The notes under the pieces are model-generated. The model had not been told where the DNA came from. It searched no databases and saw nothing but the letters and a program-made list of their open reading frames with translations. Shown in pieces: positions 25,991-40,300 of a stretch of DNA of 64,000 bases. The stretch lies in the NCBI GenBank assembly GCA_040954595.2, contig CM082576.2:5580001-5644000 (forward strand). The letters are read 5' to 3'. The position numbers were made by a program, and so were the translations under genes. This stretch comes from Balanoglossus misakiensis. Its lineage: Eukaryota > Hemichordata. Position 1 is the stretch's first letter; the number at the start of each line of letters is the position of its first letter.

Positions 25991-26129
25991 ATGGGTACGA
26001 GGTCAAAGGTTACTTCGGGTCAGCGAAGGCTGCTGGCGAATCACGTTGTTTATACTGACGCTTATAATCGAAGACAAGAAGGCGTCCAGCTACGCTTCTT
26101 CGACATTTCACTGCTGTGTAAGATGACAG
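25991..26129 (+). other. Candidate first exon upstream of the DMAC1-like gene
   Basis: A CpG-richer stretch with an open frame from ATG 25991 runs to a GT donor at 26130. If spliced to the acceptor at 29797-29798, the frame joins the DMAC1-like start codon in phase. It could therefore be a 5' UTR exon, could supply a start at 26123 adding three residues, or could add about 46 residues. The translated upstream part resembles nothing I know. It contains the DR1 element at 26000-26012. Confidence 0.35.
26000..26012 (+). promoter_or_regulatory. DR1-type nuclear receptor element
   Basis: AGGTCAAAGGTTA, identical over 13 bp to the element (opposite strand) in front of the S9 peptidase gene at 19684-19696. 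It fits the HNF4/RXR DR1 consensus apart from the second half-site ending in TTA. It lies within the candidate first exon of the DMAC1-like gene. Confidence 0.45.
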
Positions 26130-29100
26130 GTGATGTTTTCGAATGTTATTTTGAGAGATTTATCTCCCAAATCGTTTATTTATAGCAACATTTCATCACA
26201 TGATATATACTGTTCCATGGGTATGCCTTTTCTCATTTACACGTATCATTTGCTTACAGTTAGAAGTTATTCATGCTCTTCTCCCAATTCAATCATAAAT
26301 TCTTGAAAGGGTCGGTGAGAATTGTTACGATCGGATCAAGTCACTACTCCCATGTCATGAGCTGATTTTCAAAGATTGCTCTATAGACGGAAAATCCGTC
26401 GTTGGGGGCGCCCCTGTGCAGGGAGCGCCCTCGAAAACCCTGGATATTATATTAATAATGCACCAGGTGAAGATTTCCATGTTTTATGTGACCTCTTGAT
26501 TTTACATGAAAGCTTTTGAAAGTGAAATAGCCCCCTCAGTGACAGCAAAATCCCTGTAGCACATATGAGAGTAATAAAACTTGGCATGATATATTTTCAA
26601 ACTTGACATACTTCGTTATTTTAAGTAAGTTACGTGATTTAGTTACATATTTTTATATGTACCGGTACATGTTTCATGCAGATAGTTGTAAAGAAAGCTT
26701 AATTGAAGTTTAAAAGTTTTGATTGATAATAAACAACTTGACTGAGTGGAATGTGTTTTTTTATCCCACCTCTGTAGTCTATACTGTGTATACTGTGCAT
26801 GTATGAACATGCAGTTAAAGTCGTGACCCGGCCAACGGTTACCAAAAGGATGTCTGGATTAAATGTTTGGCAAAACACCATGGGAACATGGTCCACATTT
26901 GACCTTCAGACAGTATGCGCGCACCTAAATAGGTCGTTGTTCCATTTGTAATGCGAACTCCTACAGTACAGCTCAACCTTGACCTTCTTTTTTGAAGAAA
27001 TAGTCTCTATTAACCTACTTCTATCTGGATCAGCATTCCCATAGTCTGCGATTAAAGAATTCTCAAAGATAGCAACTGAATTGAGAATCTGTTTTATGAT
27101 ACAGAGAGGCAACTATACCAAACCAAAAACTGAGAGTTGAAGATAGAATGGACACAAAATGTATGTGATACAGTCATTCCTTTCATGCATATGTATATAC
27201 ACACTAACACAGCGGAGAAGCGACATCAAAGAGAATCATCGACAAACTATTTTTATACCCGTTAAACCAAAGGCATTTTATCATGAACTCCGAGTCATGA
27301 TCGACAGCTAGTCTGCAGATCTGCCTGTTATGTTTGCTTGGCCTTGGAGATCAAGGTTACTATGAATCAATTAACATAAACCAAGATATGTAGAGGGCCA
27401 CGTCTGCTGTCAGGATGAAGCAGATATCAACATGAATAGAATGAAGGAATGTCCATGCACTAGATACTGGGCATGCTCAGAGATGATCATGTTAGGTTTG
27501 TATGTAGGTGGAGACAGTAATTACTTACACTGCTGATACATGTTTGTGCGGAAAACACTGAGGATTTTTATACTGAAATATTCTTTATATTTTCAATAAA
27601 AAAACTGCTTTGTATATGTGTAACAGCTTGTGTGTTACTAGTACATGTATGTGTATAGTCTATGCAGCTATATTTCAGTAGTCATGAAATTACAGATCAC
27701 CAAGAATATTGACAAATTTTAATAAACATGCTATGCATGCATATACATGTATATATATATGTGATCATTGTGTTTATACATTTAATTTTTAGGATTTATG
27801 GAAGTAATATTTTAATATGAAAAAAGTTCAGCTAGTCTCTGTTAATGAACTGTTCATTTGCATGTAAAGACAGGGAATATATATGAAGGATGTGTAAATT
27901 GCAGGTCAACTCCTGAGTGACATCATCTGGCACTTAGAAACTTGTGTTCTGCACTTTATTAAAAATTTAGTGAAATCCCTGAACCTGAAAATATTGTGCT
28001 ATGCTTGACTGGTCAATGAGAATTATACATAGAAAATAAGCATGGTTGATTTGACAAGAAGTAAAAGCATTGTCTGTGTTAGATGGTACGTACTGTATAC
28101 ACCTTTGAAAGGTTGACTACTTCATATGAAGTCACACTGTTTAAACTATTAGAAGCGCGCCCATTAGACAGCTAGATTATGTTGGCTCTACACATGTGTT
28201 AACAGAAGGCTAGTTCAAAATAACAAATAACCAATGTTGCCACTCACTACATTTATGTGTATGTTAGGCCAGAGCTGGACTAGTTTGGTGTGTATATGGA
28301 GGGAGTTTAGACTATTCTAAAATTAAGTCTTTCAGCCTTATTCATACAAGTCACAGAGAGAATGTGTATAAGCATAAACATTTTTAGCAATCAAGCAATA
28401 GAGTTACATGGTATTTTTAGTGATGATCAAGCTGCAAATAAAAATTCCTGCTTTGTGTTGACATACTTTAATAGCAGTCTAGATTAATGCACAGTATTAT
28501 AGTAGTGTTTTATATTTGCATATTGATTGGTATGGTATTTTTATCTTTGATGCTTGCATACCTGAGAGAATCCTATTTCATTTCTGCAAATGATAATTTG
28601 ACCCAACATTTTATAAGTTTTAAAATTTTTAAAAATAGATTACACCATAGACCCTAGAGTCTATGATTACACATACGTTGGGACATTTACAGTCATCTGA
28701 AACACTCTTTTCTGTATTATAATTTAAATGCAACATGTGTACTTAAAGACATGTGATGCATGAATGAGCATTATAAACAGAAGACCCAAAAAGGGCAATT
28801 TCCAATTATAAACCAAAGAGATCTCCTTGAGCAATAATGCATGATATTCAATTATTTCTCTAAAAGCAGCACTCCCATACACAATTTGTTGATTATGCGG
28901 GCATTAAAGCTAGAGGATGAAGACAGTGGCATATTGAATGTTGAAATATTCGCTTTCTGAAGAGCCAACCTTTGGCATTGACATAATACTTTTGCTATCA
29001 AGTGAGATAGCTTGAAGCCTGAAGGACGCGTGTTTGAATATTCTGTTTGTAGCTGGTCGTAGAACAAACAGAACAGAGGCCACTGGCTTGTGTACATGAA

Positions 29101-29798
29101 TTACTGCAGGTTCTTTGGGTTAGACTGCCATGCCTCTCAGCAAATAGAACACATGGTCACAGGCATTACATGCACAGATTGGATGCCTTTGAGTGTAGAC
29201 TATGTACAAAGAAATTAACCATTTTTTTCCATGGTTTGCACGTAATTTGATAGCCCCCACACTGTGAGTTGAACAAATTTTACAAAGTGAGAGTGCCACT
29301 TTAACAAATTTCTAAAATAGTTGTGTTGTAAATCCCTGATCAAATATATGCAGTCCAGTTTCAGTGTTTGGTAAATCAGTGATGCAGAAAACAACAGAAA
29401 AAAAAATGGGCAAACTAAGTAGCTGAACAGTTTTGAGGACACGTACTCGCTCTGTCTGGAACTAACAGTCAGTCAAACCAGTATTTTGCTATCTGTGACA
29501 GAAATCTCTCAAAATTGTTTATCCCTTTTGAATTATCTTCAGTTTGCAGCCAAGTATAAAAAGCAGCTACCCTTGACTGGGTGCTGATTATCGTAATTGT
29601 ATGAAAGACAATACCATAACAGAAGAAATATGATAGCGGCCAATAATGGTTGAAACTACTAACTACTTGTAGATTTATTCAGTGAGTTGGGACTTAAGAT
29701 CAGAAAATCTCGTAAAATGCTGTATATAAATGTCATTTGCAAAGAGCATGCTGGGAAGACAATGACTCCATTCGTCTTTCAACTTTTTGTTTCTGTAG
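26130..29798. other. Non-coding stretch before the DMAC1-like coding exons
   Basis: About 3.7 kb, AT-rich. It would be the first intron if the exon at 25991-26129 is real, otherwise intergenic. It contains small palindromes at 26386-26414 and a GCGCCCTC motif at 26425-26432. No conserved reading frame was seen on either strand. Confidence 0.4.
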
Positions 29799-29800
29799 TG

Positions 29801-31920
29801 ATGGATAAAACTGCGGGTGGTGCAACTCCGCCCGGTGCAGACACAACGCAGAAACCTGACGCCCAAGGGTCACTGTCCTCCAAAGAAGACTGTCTGGAAT
29901 GCAGACTGGTCGGTGGTTTTTGCTTGTATGGCATCGCAGGGTACGTCATGTACTCTGGTAGGGCCGCCAAGACTGGCCAGTTGGCAAGGACCGTGTTTGC
30001 AACAGGTAAAATAATGAGTTTTTTGTCACTTGTATTCAGATTTTCGTCTGATGCTGGTGGATATTTGGATGACCTAATAAAAGACCAATTATTCGACAAC
30101 CGAAAAAGAAAAGAAAAACAGTTTTATAAATGACCAAACTCCTGTTTTGGCTACAGGTGATGATGACATATCAGTCAGTGATTGTCAGGCCTCATGCACA
30201 CGTGGGCCGAAATTGTCAGATCACTTTTGTAGGCTACGGTCAGTGGCCTTACCTTGACCAGTGTTGTAAGAGTCAGACTACTCATTCATCATTCTTATTT
30301 ATTTAATACTGTCCGCAGGGGCACAAGTGGCATATGCCATATATTACTCCAAATCTTTCTTTTCAATTGATTTTTCAAACCTAGCTGCCAGCAATTGGCT
30401 TAATTGAACACAAAGTACTGATCCTGCATTGTGACATTTGCTTGGATGACCCATGTACTCTTAGTACCTCTATGGATGACCATATATAGTGTTTAACTTA
30501 CATGTACTGGCATTTAGAAAGAAAAAAAAACTGTATCACGTACTGTCTGATTGACAATTGCAAAGCTCATTGGATTTCTGTTAGGCAGTCGACAGACAAT
30601 GATCAATGGACATTGGAATAATAAAACACAATTAAACAGCTTTTGTCACATGAACAGAGGAGAATACCTGTACCCTTTTATGTTGGTCTATAGTTTTCAG
30701 AATTTAAAATAGATCTTCCCCTGACAGATGTAAATTTTGCAATCAATTGTTAGTAGTTGTGCTGTAGTACGTTTTATGCTGTTAGACCATTCTTCTTGTT
30801 ACTGGGGCAACCATTGTAAACTGGTGAGTAGACTCTTGCAATGCACCAGATTTAGGGCATTGAAATGCCTGTTACAAAAAGCATACAGTAGACTGTCTAT
30901 GCAAAAAGCAACACATTTCATTGTTTGCTTTGAGCACAATTTTGAATGCAACTCTTTACTTAGCAACCCAGTGATGTCATCAAGTAGGCAGGTCAGAGTT
31001 CACAAGAGTGTAAAGACAGTGGGAAAAACTTATGAATAAAACCAAAGAAGTGAAATGCTTTGTCTGTCAGTCAGTACAAAGTAAAATGCTTGATTGTAGA
31101 AGATGCAGCCTCTAGGCTTTTTGAGGCTGGGCATATTCAATTTGTGACAAAAGTGAGTTTGGTGGAGGTCAGACAAGTCAAACCCTTGATGCATGTCATG
31201 TACAGAGCTGAGACGATATTCAAGTAGCAGTAAAGCTTTAACTGAAAATTGTATCCGCATTTTGGGATCCTGATCGTAAAATATACAAGATATTTTTGTA
31301 ACTCGCTGACTATATTTACTTTATTCTGTATCTGCATTTACGAATACATTTCTGTAACTCACATTATAATGTTGATTTGTCAGCTCTTGAAAATATTGCA
31401 TGTCTACAACAAGCCTGTGTGGCTCTGAATTTGTCGGATATTAAACCATATGATTTGTTCAGCTTTCTAGTGAGATCATGTTGCATTACATTATTACCTT
31501 GCAATTCTATATCACTGGTATTGTTCTGGAAGTGAGCTTGCTCAGTGTTCAGTCCCGATTTTTTTTAAACTGTGGAAACCCTGAAAAATACCACGTACCA
31601 GATTATTGTATTTTCACTATGAATGTACCATGTTGTATTTGTGAAATTGTATACCCCAGACCTTTGGTCTTTCCAGTAACCATACTACCAGACAATTGTT
31701 GTTTGTGCCAATGTTTGCACATAAAAGGTGTGGTTGCAAAAAGTTAGAGGAACAGGAAAAAAAAAACTGGTTGAGGCTGGGCCTGTAAACAGCAACTTGG
31801 TCTCATGTCCTGATTGAAATTCACGACTTTTTACATTGCCTGTCTCTTCTATTTGCAGGATTGATTTTCCTTGGAAGTGCAAGGTTAATGGGATTGCACT
31901 TATTTTCCTCAAAAAGATAA
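29801..31920 (+). CDS. DMAC1: DMAC1/TMEM261-like complex I assembly protein (complete, two coding exons)
   Basis: Coding exons 29801-30005 and 31859-31920 join in phase to give 88 residues. After a polar N-terminus comes DCLECRLVGG (a CxxC pair at 31 and 34) and two hydrophobic segments, about 36-52 (FCLYGIAGYVMYSG) and 62-81 (FATGLIFLGSARLMGL). They are joined by a short basic loop, and the protein ends in SSKR. This matches vertebrate DMAC1 (about 112 residues), which carries the same CWSC-type motif followed by a helical hairpin. In mammals DMAC1 sits in the mitochondrial inner membrane and is needed to assemble the distal membrane arm of complex I. The start at MDKTAGG is the simplest; an upstream in-phase exon could extend it. 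The second exon is only 62 bp and easily missed. Confidence 0.7.
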
Positions 31921-34361
31921 CAGATGATGCCAACAAAGAGGATACAAATGTATTGCAGTACACCCTTTGGAATAAAGGAAGAGTATTTGTGATGGACCAA
32001 TTGCATCGTCTTATTGCTTGGACAGTTAATGGTAGACAGTGATGTCATCTTTTGGGATAAATGGCTCCAGCAAATTCATGCCAAGAAAAACATTTTGCCT
32101 TCCTTTCATGGATATGTGGAGAAATGCGAAACTGCCCAGGGATGGCATCAGTAAAAGTGAATGGTTGCAGTGCAGATCTTGAGTTCCCATTGAATTGTGA
32201 AATTTATTAGTTACCATAGCCTATGTATAGATAAAATACATCATGTGTGCGATCACATGCTATTTACAAAAATTCTACCATGTTGTGTATACATTCTGGT
32301 GAAATAAATTTCAGTTGAATACTCGATTACACAAAAGTAGTAGTCTTCTGTGTTAGGGATCATCTTGGTTCAATCTGCATTGCTTTACCTGAATGGGTAA
32401 ATACAATAATAGATTGGGATTTTCAGCTGTGCTGTGCTGTGCTGATGAAAATCAAAACACTGTGCTTGATAGTGATGACTCTCATTGTGTGTGCGACAGT
32501 GTGTGTGAACTAAAAATGTTTAGTGTTTGAACAACAGCCCTGAAAGAAGAAATATGGAGACGCCAATATACAAAGAGACCTTCCATTTTTCATCATTTTA
32601 ATGTTGTCTTTACAGGACATATTTTAACAGTAAAATTCAAACATCTACATTGGGAAAAAATTGAAAATTAAATTCATCCTATTGAAGCTCAGAGGGAAAA
32701 CAATCTTCGTATGAAGTGAATTTATCAGCACCTGAAGTCTGCTCCTTTCAAAGTCAAATTTTGACAGTAAAAATAAAAATACTGACAAATGTCAAATTTT
32801 CAGCCTCTGAAATGCTTTTTACAAGTACAAAGTACATCAATTTCTTATTACAACAAGTACTTGACATCATGGTCAAAACCTTCTACAAAAATGTCACATT
32901 GGCAAGAATCCTTGTAAAAAAAAACACCCTTGTACCCGCTCAAATTGGTCCAATCTTATTTTGTAAAATATTCTGAAATTTTAAACATTCTTCAACAGGA
33001 TTATATTGGTAATTGATTACCGAAATTTCTGCTGGTTTAATGCAAAACAAATTGCACTAGAAATAATCATGCATCTGAGCCAATATTACTCATAATAATG
33101 ATCTCTCTTCGCATTTAATTCCTTGGTTCCAGTCCTCACCAGGAGAGCCACAGAGTCCAAGCGGGAGTGTGGTGCGTTAGTTTGTATGAACAATCATACG
33201 ACATTGACTGTATGCCTAACCACTGCATTGTTTATAACCCTTCGGTACTGCATTCACTGAAACATGCATACATAGAGTTGAAACACTTCTGTACAAGAAA
33301 AATACATACTTGCTTACAGAGTTGTCTACAGGTAGGTAGCTATCAAATATACAGATCTGTAAACTGAAGGTAGAATGTAGTTTGGGTGGGGGGGGGGGGG
33401 AGAAATTCTCAGATAAATGAAAGACAAGTCCTAGAAATCGGACAGTTCTTCACTATGTGTCAAATAGTCTTGAAAACTGAACAGAAATCAAAGTGTTTAC
33501 CAAGTTTTACTAAAATGTTTGATGGCCATTATGCATTTTGAAATATTTGTAACATGGAGGTGAATGGAACCCTGACCTTTCACATTTGACAGCTGAATAA
33601 AATGGCTAAGAACTGTACATTTTCAGTTACAAGTGTCTTGGTGCAGAAGTTAGCTCAGGTAAGTTTTTTGAGGTACAGTTTGTGTTGAAGTGAGACTTGT
33701 ACTGACCAGCAATGTGAAGGTATATTCAACGAAGTACTCCACAGCAACTCATCAAAAACAATTCAAGCTCCAGAAACCAGATAAATGTTCTCAAAGAACA
33801 ACATCAACCACCACATCATCAACTGAACCTTGCCCTGTGGAAGGTACAATCAATATCAGGAGCAGATGACAAAAGGCTGTTTTTTTGTCTTTGTTTTGTA
33901 ACAGACCGTCATTGTGTTTACCACTCAAGTCTGTGAAATGCTGAATTTTCACTGATCAATACATTATGAAAGAAAAATGCAGGCGGAAAAGACACAACCG
34001 TAAAATGTCACCTGTTCACCTCTCAGACATTAGTCACTGCAGAAACAAATTCTCATGAAAACACATTCACTAGCATTTTTCGAGTTTACCTTTCTTTTCC
34101 AACATGGAAAGGTACATGAAATGACGGCCGCCATTTTCAAGTGGTAAGCAGTGACTGCTGCAAGCTTCTATTTTTTTTTTATGTGAAGTCAATATTGATT
34201 CCCCCAATCCCTGAATTCTAATAAAGTGCAAATGACAAAACAGTTACAGACACACAACTCTTAAAAATTCAAAACTTTTTTTATGGGTGAACTATGTCCT
34301 AAATACGACATCATTCTGGTCATCATACAGCTGGCGATTCTCTTATGCGTCGCTGTCTGCT
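31921..34361. other. Intergenic: 3' ends of the DMAC1-like gene and SGPP copy A
   Basis: Convergent 3' regions. AATAAA at about 32304 is a candidate + strand polyadenylation signal. A 13-bp G run lies at 33388-33400. Open frames here are short and show no recognisable protein. Confidence 0.45.
33388..33400. repeat. Poly-G tract (13 bp)
   Basis: Uninterrupted run of 13 G between the DMAC1-like gene and the SGPP array. Confidence 0.9.
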
Positions 34362-37300
34362 TCAGAGGTTGCAATAGGTAAAGGTCAAAGGGCATAACAC
34401 AGCAGCCAGGCTTCCAACGGCCATATAGGTGAGAAACTTCCTGGGAAGCTCAACCCACAAGATATCTGTCGACTTCGCTTCGGAGAACGGCACTCGCAGT
34501 ATGACGCTCAAAGCCGCGGTGATGGACAATTTGGATAAAGTCCTCGTCAGCAGCAGCATCACAAGTCCCAGTGTGGTCTTCAGCGACATGTTGATGAGCC
34601 ACGCCGAGTCCGGCAAATGAATAGGGCGAGCCTCCACTTCCAGTCCGTCCGCGTCGAACAGCTGGATCTCGTTCCGTATTCTGTGCCAGTGTCCGATGAA
34701 AATACCTGTGCCGGCACTGACAACTATGGTGGCAAGTTCCCGGGAAGAGTTCCACTCCGTGAGGGCCGGATAGCTGAGCACAATGACGACACCGATGCCA
34801 AGAGTCCGCCACGGGGCGTTGTCGCCGTCCATGAGGAAATCGTCAATGACGTCCAAGTACGGTATACAGACCAGCATGATGACGGTGGCAAATATCAATC
34901 CGACAAAGATGTCCTGCAAAGAAATTGTCAAATGATCAGTCACATCAAGACTAACTAACCCACTCACTAAAAGGTCATGATTGGGTTTAGTGCGTGCCAT
35001 GCATCTCAGAGCTTGCATCGAACAACTACCATTTCTTTCTCACAGCCTGTGCATTCACTGAGTATTCTTTCAACCCCATTCTTAACCACACATTCCCTCA
35101 AACCAAATCAAACCAACCCCCTTGATGTTTCACTTGACAAAGGAAACCTCTTTAAAATCACATTTGTTCAAAAAGGGTGAATCAATGGTCCAAACGAACA
35201 AAGATATGTTCATTATCGCCCAATGAATGCCCCCCCCCCCCCTCTCTCCGCGACTACATATTTGATGAAATACTGCTTCACTGTGTCAATCTATCTTCCA
35301 TAAATTAGGTTAAAATGAGGGCAATATCCGTTCTCCTTGATGTCAAATTTAACATTATTTAATACTTGCTACACATTCTATAACACATTCCCATAAACCT
35401 GACTAAAGAAATGTCCATGGCTCAAATGTCAAACAATGCAAATAGTCTCTGAATGGTTTCTGGTTTAACTACTAGTATTTCATTAAAGATATTGGTATGG
35501 CATTTTGCCTCATTAACACTGCACTTCTGAAACAAAAACCTTGTAACAAGATTAATGAAAAAAAATTAGCTGTTGATTATGAAATCTTTGAAAAAATACA
35601 AGTGATCATTCATGATGATAACAGTAACTAAGAACGCAATGTCAAAATAAAACTCCATTTCAGATTTGACCTGTACTTAACACAGTTACAAGGTAATGAA
35701 AAATTACCCACAAGCCCTAGAAATTGATAAAGGGAGGTATACTGTCCCAAAAACCCAATTACAGTACACAGCCAAGCAAATTTATATAAATCAATTAGGC
35801 AAATCAGTCTTGTTGGTAATTACCAGCTGATCACTGTTTTGTATAATTAAAATCACCAAGAGGCACCATGGGTACTATCAGGCAGCGCTGGGTCAATGAA
35901 CTTTTTTGAAGGTCACATTACCCTTTCAATGGGCATGATCGCCATGCTGCACATATGAGTACTGAGAAATTGCGTGGTTTCGTCTTCTGCTTTGCAAGCC
36001 AATCAAGTGTCATCCCTATCTATCTATCTATCCAGACATTTCAATGCGGTTTGTAAATCAGATCGAGGCACCGAGTCTTCATACACAATCTAGATCAAAA
36101 GCTTACACAGATCTGAGTGACGTTTGTGCCTCATTCAGACTACAATTACGTTTCACTTGTCAATCACACTTTATGCCTTTCTCCCTGAAATCGTATCATG
36201 ACATACGTATTTTTATAAATTAGATGTTTGCCTCTCAAAGGTGGCCAGTTTTATTACAATTTGGCATTCTACGCGGACATGAAATATATCAAAAATACTA
36301 TTTTAAACATGTCTTTTCTATGAAGGTTTATTTGATACAGGGGTCTTATCTCTGAATTGGAAATATTCCTGCAGGTGTACAAGATCTGAATAAAAATCCA
36401 GACTGACTAGTTTTTCAATTCAAGGCTAGTGACAAAATTGCTGCTATTATCACAGTTCACTGACACGCAGTCTTATTACAAAGACCCCACACTACAATTT
36501 TTAATATTTCATTTTATTGTGTACACGTCAGAAAGTCATTAAGGAAGAACGACAGGGGAACATGTCTGCACAGGATCTAAACATTATAAATGCGTCTCAG
36601 AGGTGCTGAAAACCCATGACAATTTCAATTACATTTCAGAAACATCTTTTAGGGGGGTAACTCACTACAATGTTGAGTGAACGTGTTAGCCGGCTATTAG
36701 TCCCCAAAGCGCAATCTTTATGAAGTTCATAAATATTGATACCATATCACAATGACTGACATGAAATATGGAACGTTTGACACATTAGAAGAGACTTTGT
36801 TCTGACACGTTTTAACCTTGTTGATCTTTAGCTTGGAATCAATAAAATGCGAATGCCGTAATTATAAAATTTATGACTGGCCCAATTAATTTAAATTCCT
36901 TTGTGGACACATTTCTGCAATGTGGTGACATAAATACAAGTCATTTGCTGATCTGCAGCTGCTGGTCCAGAAAATAGTGAAATGACATAATTACCAGCAG
37001 CATACAAAATCAGATAACCATGGTTGTTGAACAGCATTTGCATTTTGACCCTGTACTTTACTTGCATGTGTCTATTTGGAAGTCAAGTGGTATGTTTAAT
37101 AAAGTTTTTCGTTCAAGAATGGACTTGTTACAGGCACTGATCTCCAGTTGATTGCTTTCTCATCATTACAGACTCACAAATTAATATGAAGCTGATTAAA
37201 AATCTTCACACACGCTTGTGCTTGGCATAACCAGAACCTTTGAGTGTGTACACGTCCAGTAACAGGAGCTGCATGATTGGCCATTTACAACTGCGTGACA

Positions 37301-40300
37301 CCACTTACAACTGCATGACAGCACTTGTCAATCACAACATGATCTATACTCCCCCAAGCCACCAGGGGAAGTCTTGAGGAAAGGAAGCCCCTGCAGGATG
37401 AACATCGCTAATGAAAAAATGTTATTGTCCCTACTTCTGCATTCTTGGCCACCATCTACCTCAGTGCATGCTGGATATGCGAAAAAAAGGTTTACTGTAC
37501 TGGACACAACTGGAAGATCCAGAATCCATATACATGTATTATCCGGCTTCAAGCATCATGAACAAATGAACTTCCCCAACTGTCCCACACCCCAAACCTC
37601 TCCCTGCCAATCCCCATCCCCCAGTCTGTCTGCACACTTCAATCAATATTAATTACACTCACTACACTGCCACCAACTTAACCCCCAATTTCTAGTCCCC
37701 ACCCCTACCCACAAAGAACAATGATGCAAAAGTCAAAGAACACTTACCAACACACTGTGCATTCCCAGATAGATCCTACTGAGACATACCAGTATACACC
37801 AGATGATTGCTATCGTCAGGCCCACCCATAATGGATACTGAAAAATTACCAAAAAATGGAAAATAATTACAACAAAATACAAGGGCTGCTCAGAAAAGGT
37901 ACTTAATTTGTGAATTGTTGAGAAAGACAGATGGTGTTATCGACTATTGTGATCAGGGGACATAACATAAAACATTTACACTAATCACTCTATGTCGGAG
38001 GAGCTCTTCTACTTCTGTGTATATCATGGAAGTCAATAACAATATTGATTTTGTTGCCTGTATTATACTGGCCAATTTGTTCAATACTATTACTACTGTA
38101 ACACAGGCGCACAAAGCAATTAGACCAGATTATGATTCTGGATAGTGTAAGTTTGTAAACTACAACTGAATCTGTACATGAAACTTTGCAATGTAATGAT
38201 AGGCCCTTCATTCGATACCTAGATGTAGTAAAAAAAACATGCATCTACACACCAAATACCAAGGTGATACAAAGTGATTCTCAAGTTTCTGCATGCAGGG
38301 GATTTGTATCTGAGTGTGTGTCATATGTACACACAACACAAATCCGTACATACATGTACAAACCTAATAAATAACATACATACATAGTACTAGTATACAA
38401 ACACACGACTCTGATATGATCTTTGGAAGCTAGTGATTCTGAAAGGACTTTCACTCTTCTTCAAGTATACTGTAAGCTTTGTTTGACAAACTGCACTCAT
38501 TTAAGTCATAGCCATTATTATTAAACCATGTTTAAAATGACTGCTGTATCATTTTTTAATATTTGTGTTCAGACACAATTTCTTGCGAGTGAAAACACAA
38601 AGACTTCCATGTCAACCCAATGAAGGATCTTCCTTCCCTTCTTCATTGTATGTAAATTATGATCACTGTAAGCTGTTTCAGGGTCACTTAATGGAGTGAC
38701 AAAGTGCCATAAGCCACACACTGCAGACGTTGACGGATGAACAAAGAAAGTGGCCATGGGATGCTGAAAGGAAGGTGTGTAAAGAGCTGTCTACAGCCGC
38801 TTGTAACAAGCACCAAACAAAAATCAATAGAGGTTATAAAGAATTTTTGTCTGTTTATTATCTGTACCACAGCACTCAAAAAGGGGAATGCACTTTGGCA
38901 AACAGTTAGTTGAAAAACAGTATTTCTTGAATGGCTGACAACTAGTTTCCCAGAGGTAGGTCAAACAAATGAAGGACCATACAGAAACTACTGCTGAAAA
39001 TTACATTTTCTTCAGGTTCTAAAATTCAGGTGTTGCTGAATTTTGAACAAACTTTGTTATAAATTTGTAGAAATGAAGTTTTGGAGAATTTTTGTGTCGA
39101 ATCAGGGCCATATTTCCTAACTTTGTGCACTCCCTGCAGTTTTCACTCTCAGTGTCGCACTGCAGTGAAGGTCCCCATTAATCACAACACCATGATCCAT
39201 CTAGCATGACGGTTACAACAAGCTATTCAGTTTTATTACCAGACTTCATGGTCAAGTGTGAGTCATCTCACAAAGCACATTGACAACAGCTCTCTCATTA
39301 CAGGTAATTTCCCTGCTATTCTTTGCTACATGTGAGCTGGATGCCATGGGTTACTGGTTGAAAATTTACGACCTGACCTCACCCAGCATAAATTAGGTGT
39401 TGTGTTTTTATACAGCCGACTCGACTCGGTCTAACAGCATTGTATTGACCTGTCCTCACCAATCACAGGGCATCCCTTGTATTTGTTAGAGTCTGCATAG
39501 TGGTCAACTCGTCTGGTGTTGTCAGTTCTGGTTCAAATTGCTACCATCACCATGGAGATAGGGGTTTTATGTTCATCCTACCTGCATGGTCCCATGGTCA
39601 CTGAACTCAGCTCTGATTTGTCAATGATCAAAGCAAAACAAAAGCCATCAATGACCGTGCATTATGTGAATGAAACCTTGGATTATCATTCACTTTTACA
39701 GTCTATTCATTCGGCATTTCCGAAATGATGCAGGTTACTGACATCGATATCGTTTCAAAGGAAATTTAATTTACACATGGCACTCTTTTGTGAATGGTAA
39801 CAGGAAAAAGTGGACAATGTAGCACTACTCACCTGATATCTATTCATGGTGCATATTAGCAATGTAAATGGTATACACAAGCCTGTCATGGCATGGGTAG
39901 ACGGCATACCGTATTCCTTCATATAGACATTGACCGTGTCAAGCCTCACGACGGGTGGACAGCTCGGCCGGGGCAACTTAAAAATATCCTTGCTACCTTG
40001 TCCAAGGAAAGTCACTACAACCCACATAATGACCACCCTTCTGGCGACCCACATCGATATATTCCAAAAACAGAAAGGTAGAAAAACGATGAAGAAAATT
40101 TCATCCCCGAGAGCTGCCCCGAAATTAAACAAGTGATACCAGAATCTGGAATTGACTTTGACTTGAACGGGTTGTTTGCCAGGCATTTGGTGGACAGGCT
40201 TCTCCTCGCTGCTGCTGCTGAGGCCAATCGAAGCGGCCTCACCATTGTGGTCGCCATCGGGCAACACAACATGCCGGTTCCGGAGTCGGTAGCCGTCGTT

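Noticed and set aside
34429-34958. Open frames on the + strand and an alternative minus frame over SGPP copy A exon 3
   Set aside because: Shadows of the real exon. The same occurs opposite the exons at 39893-40516, 49210-49926 and 54821-55614.
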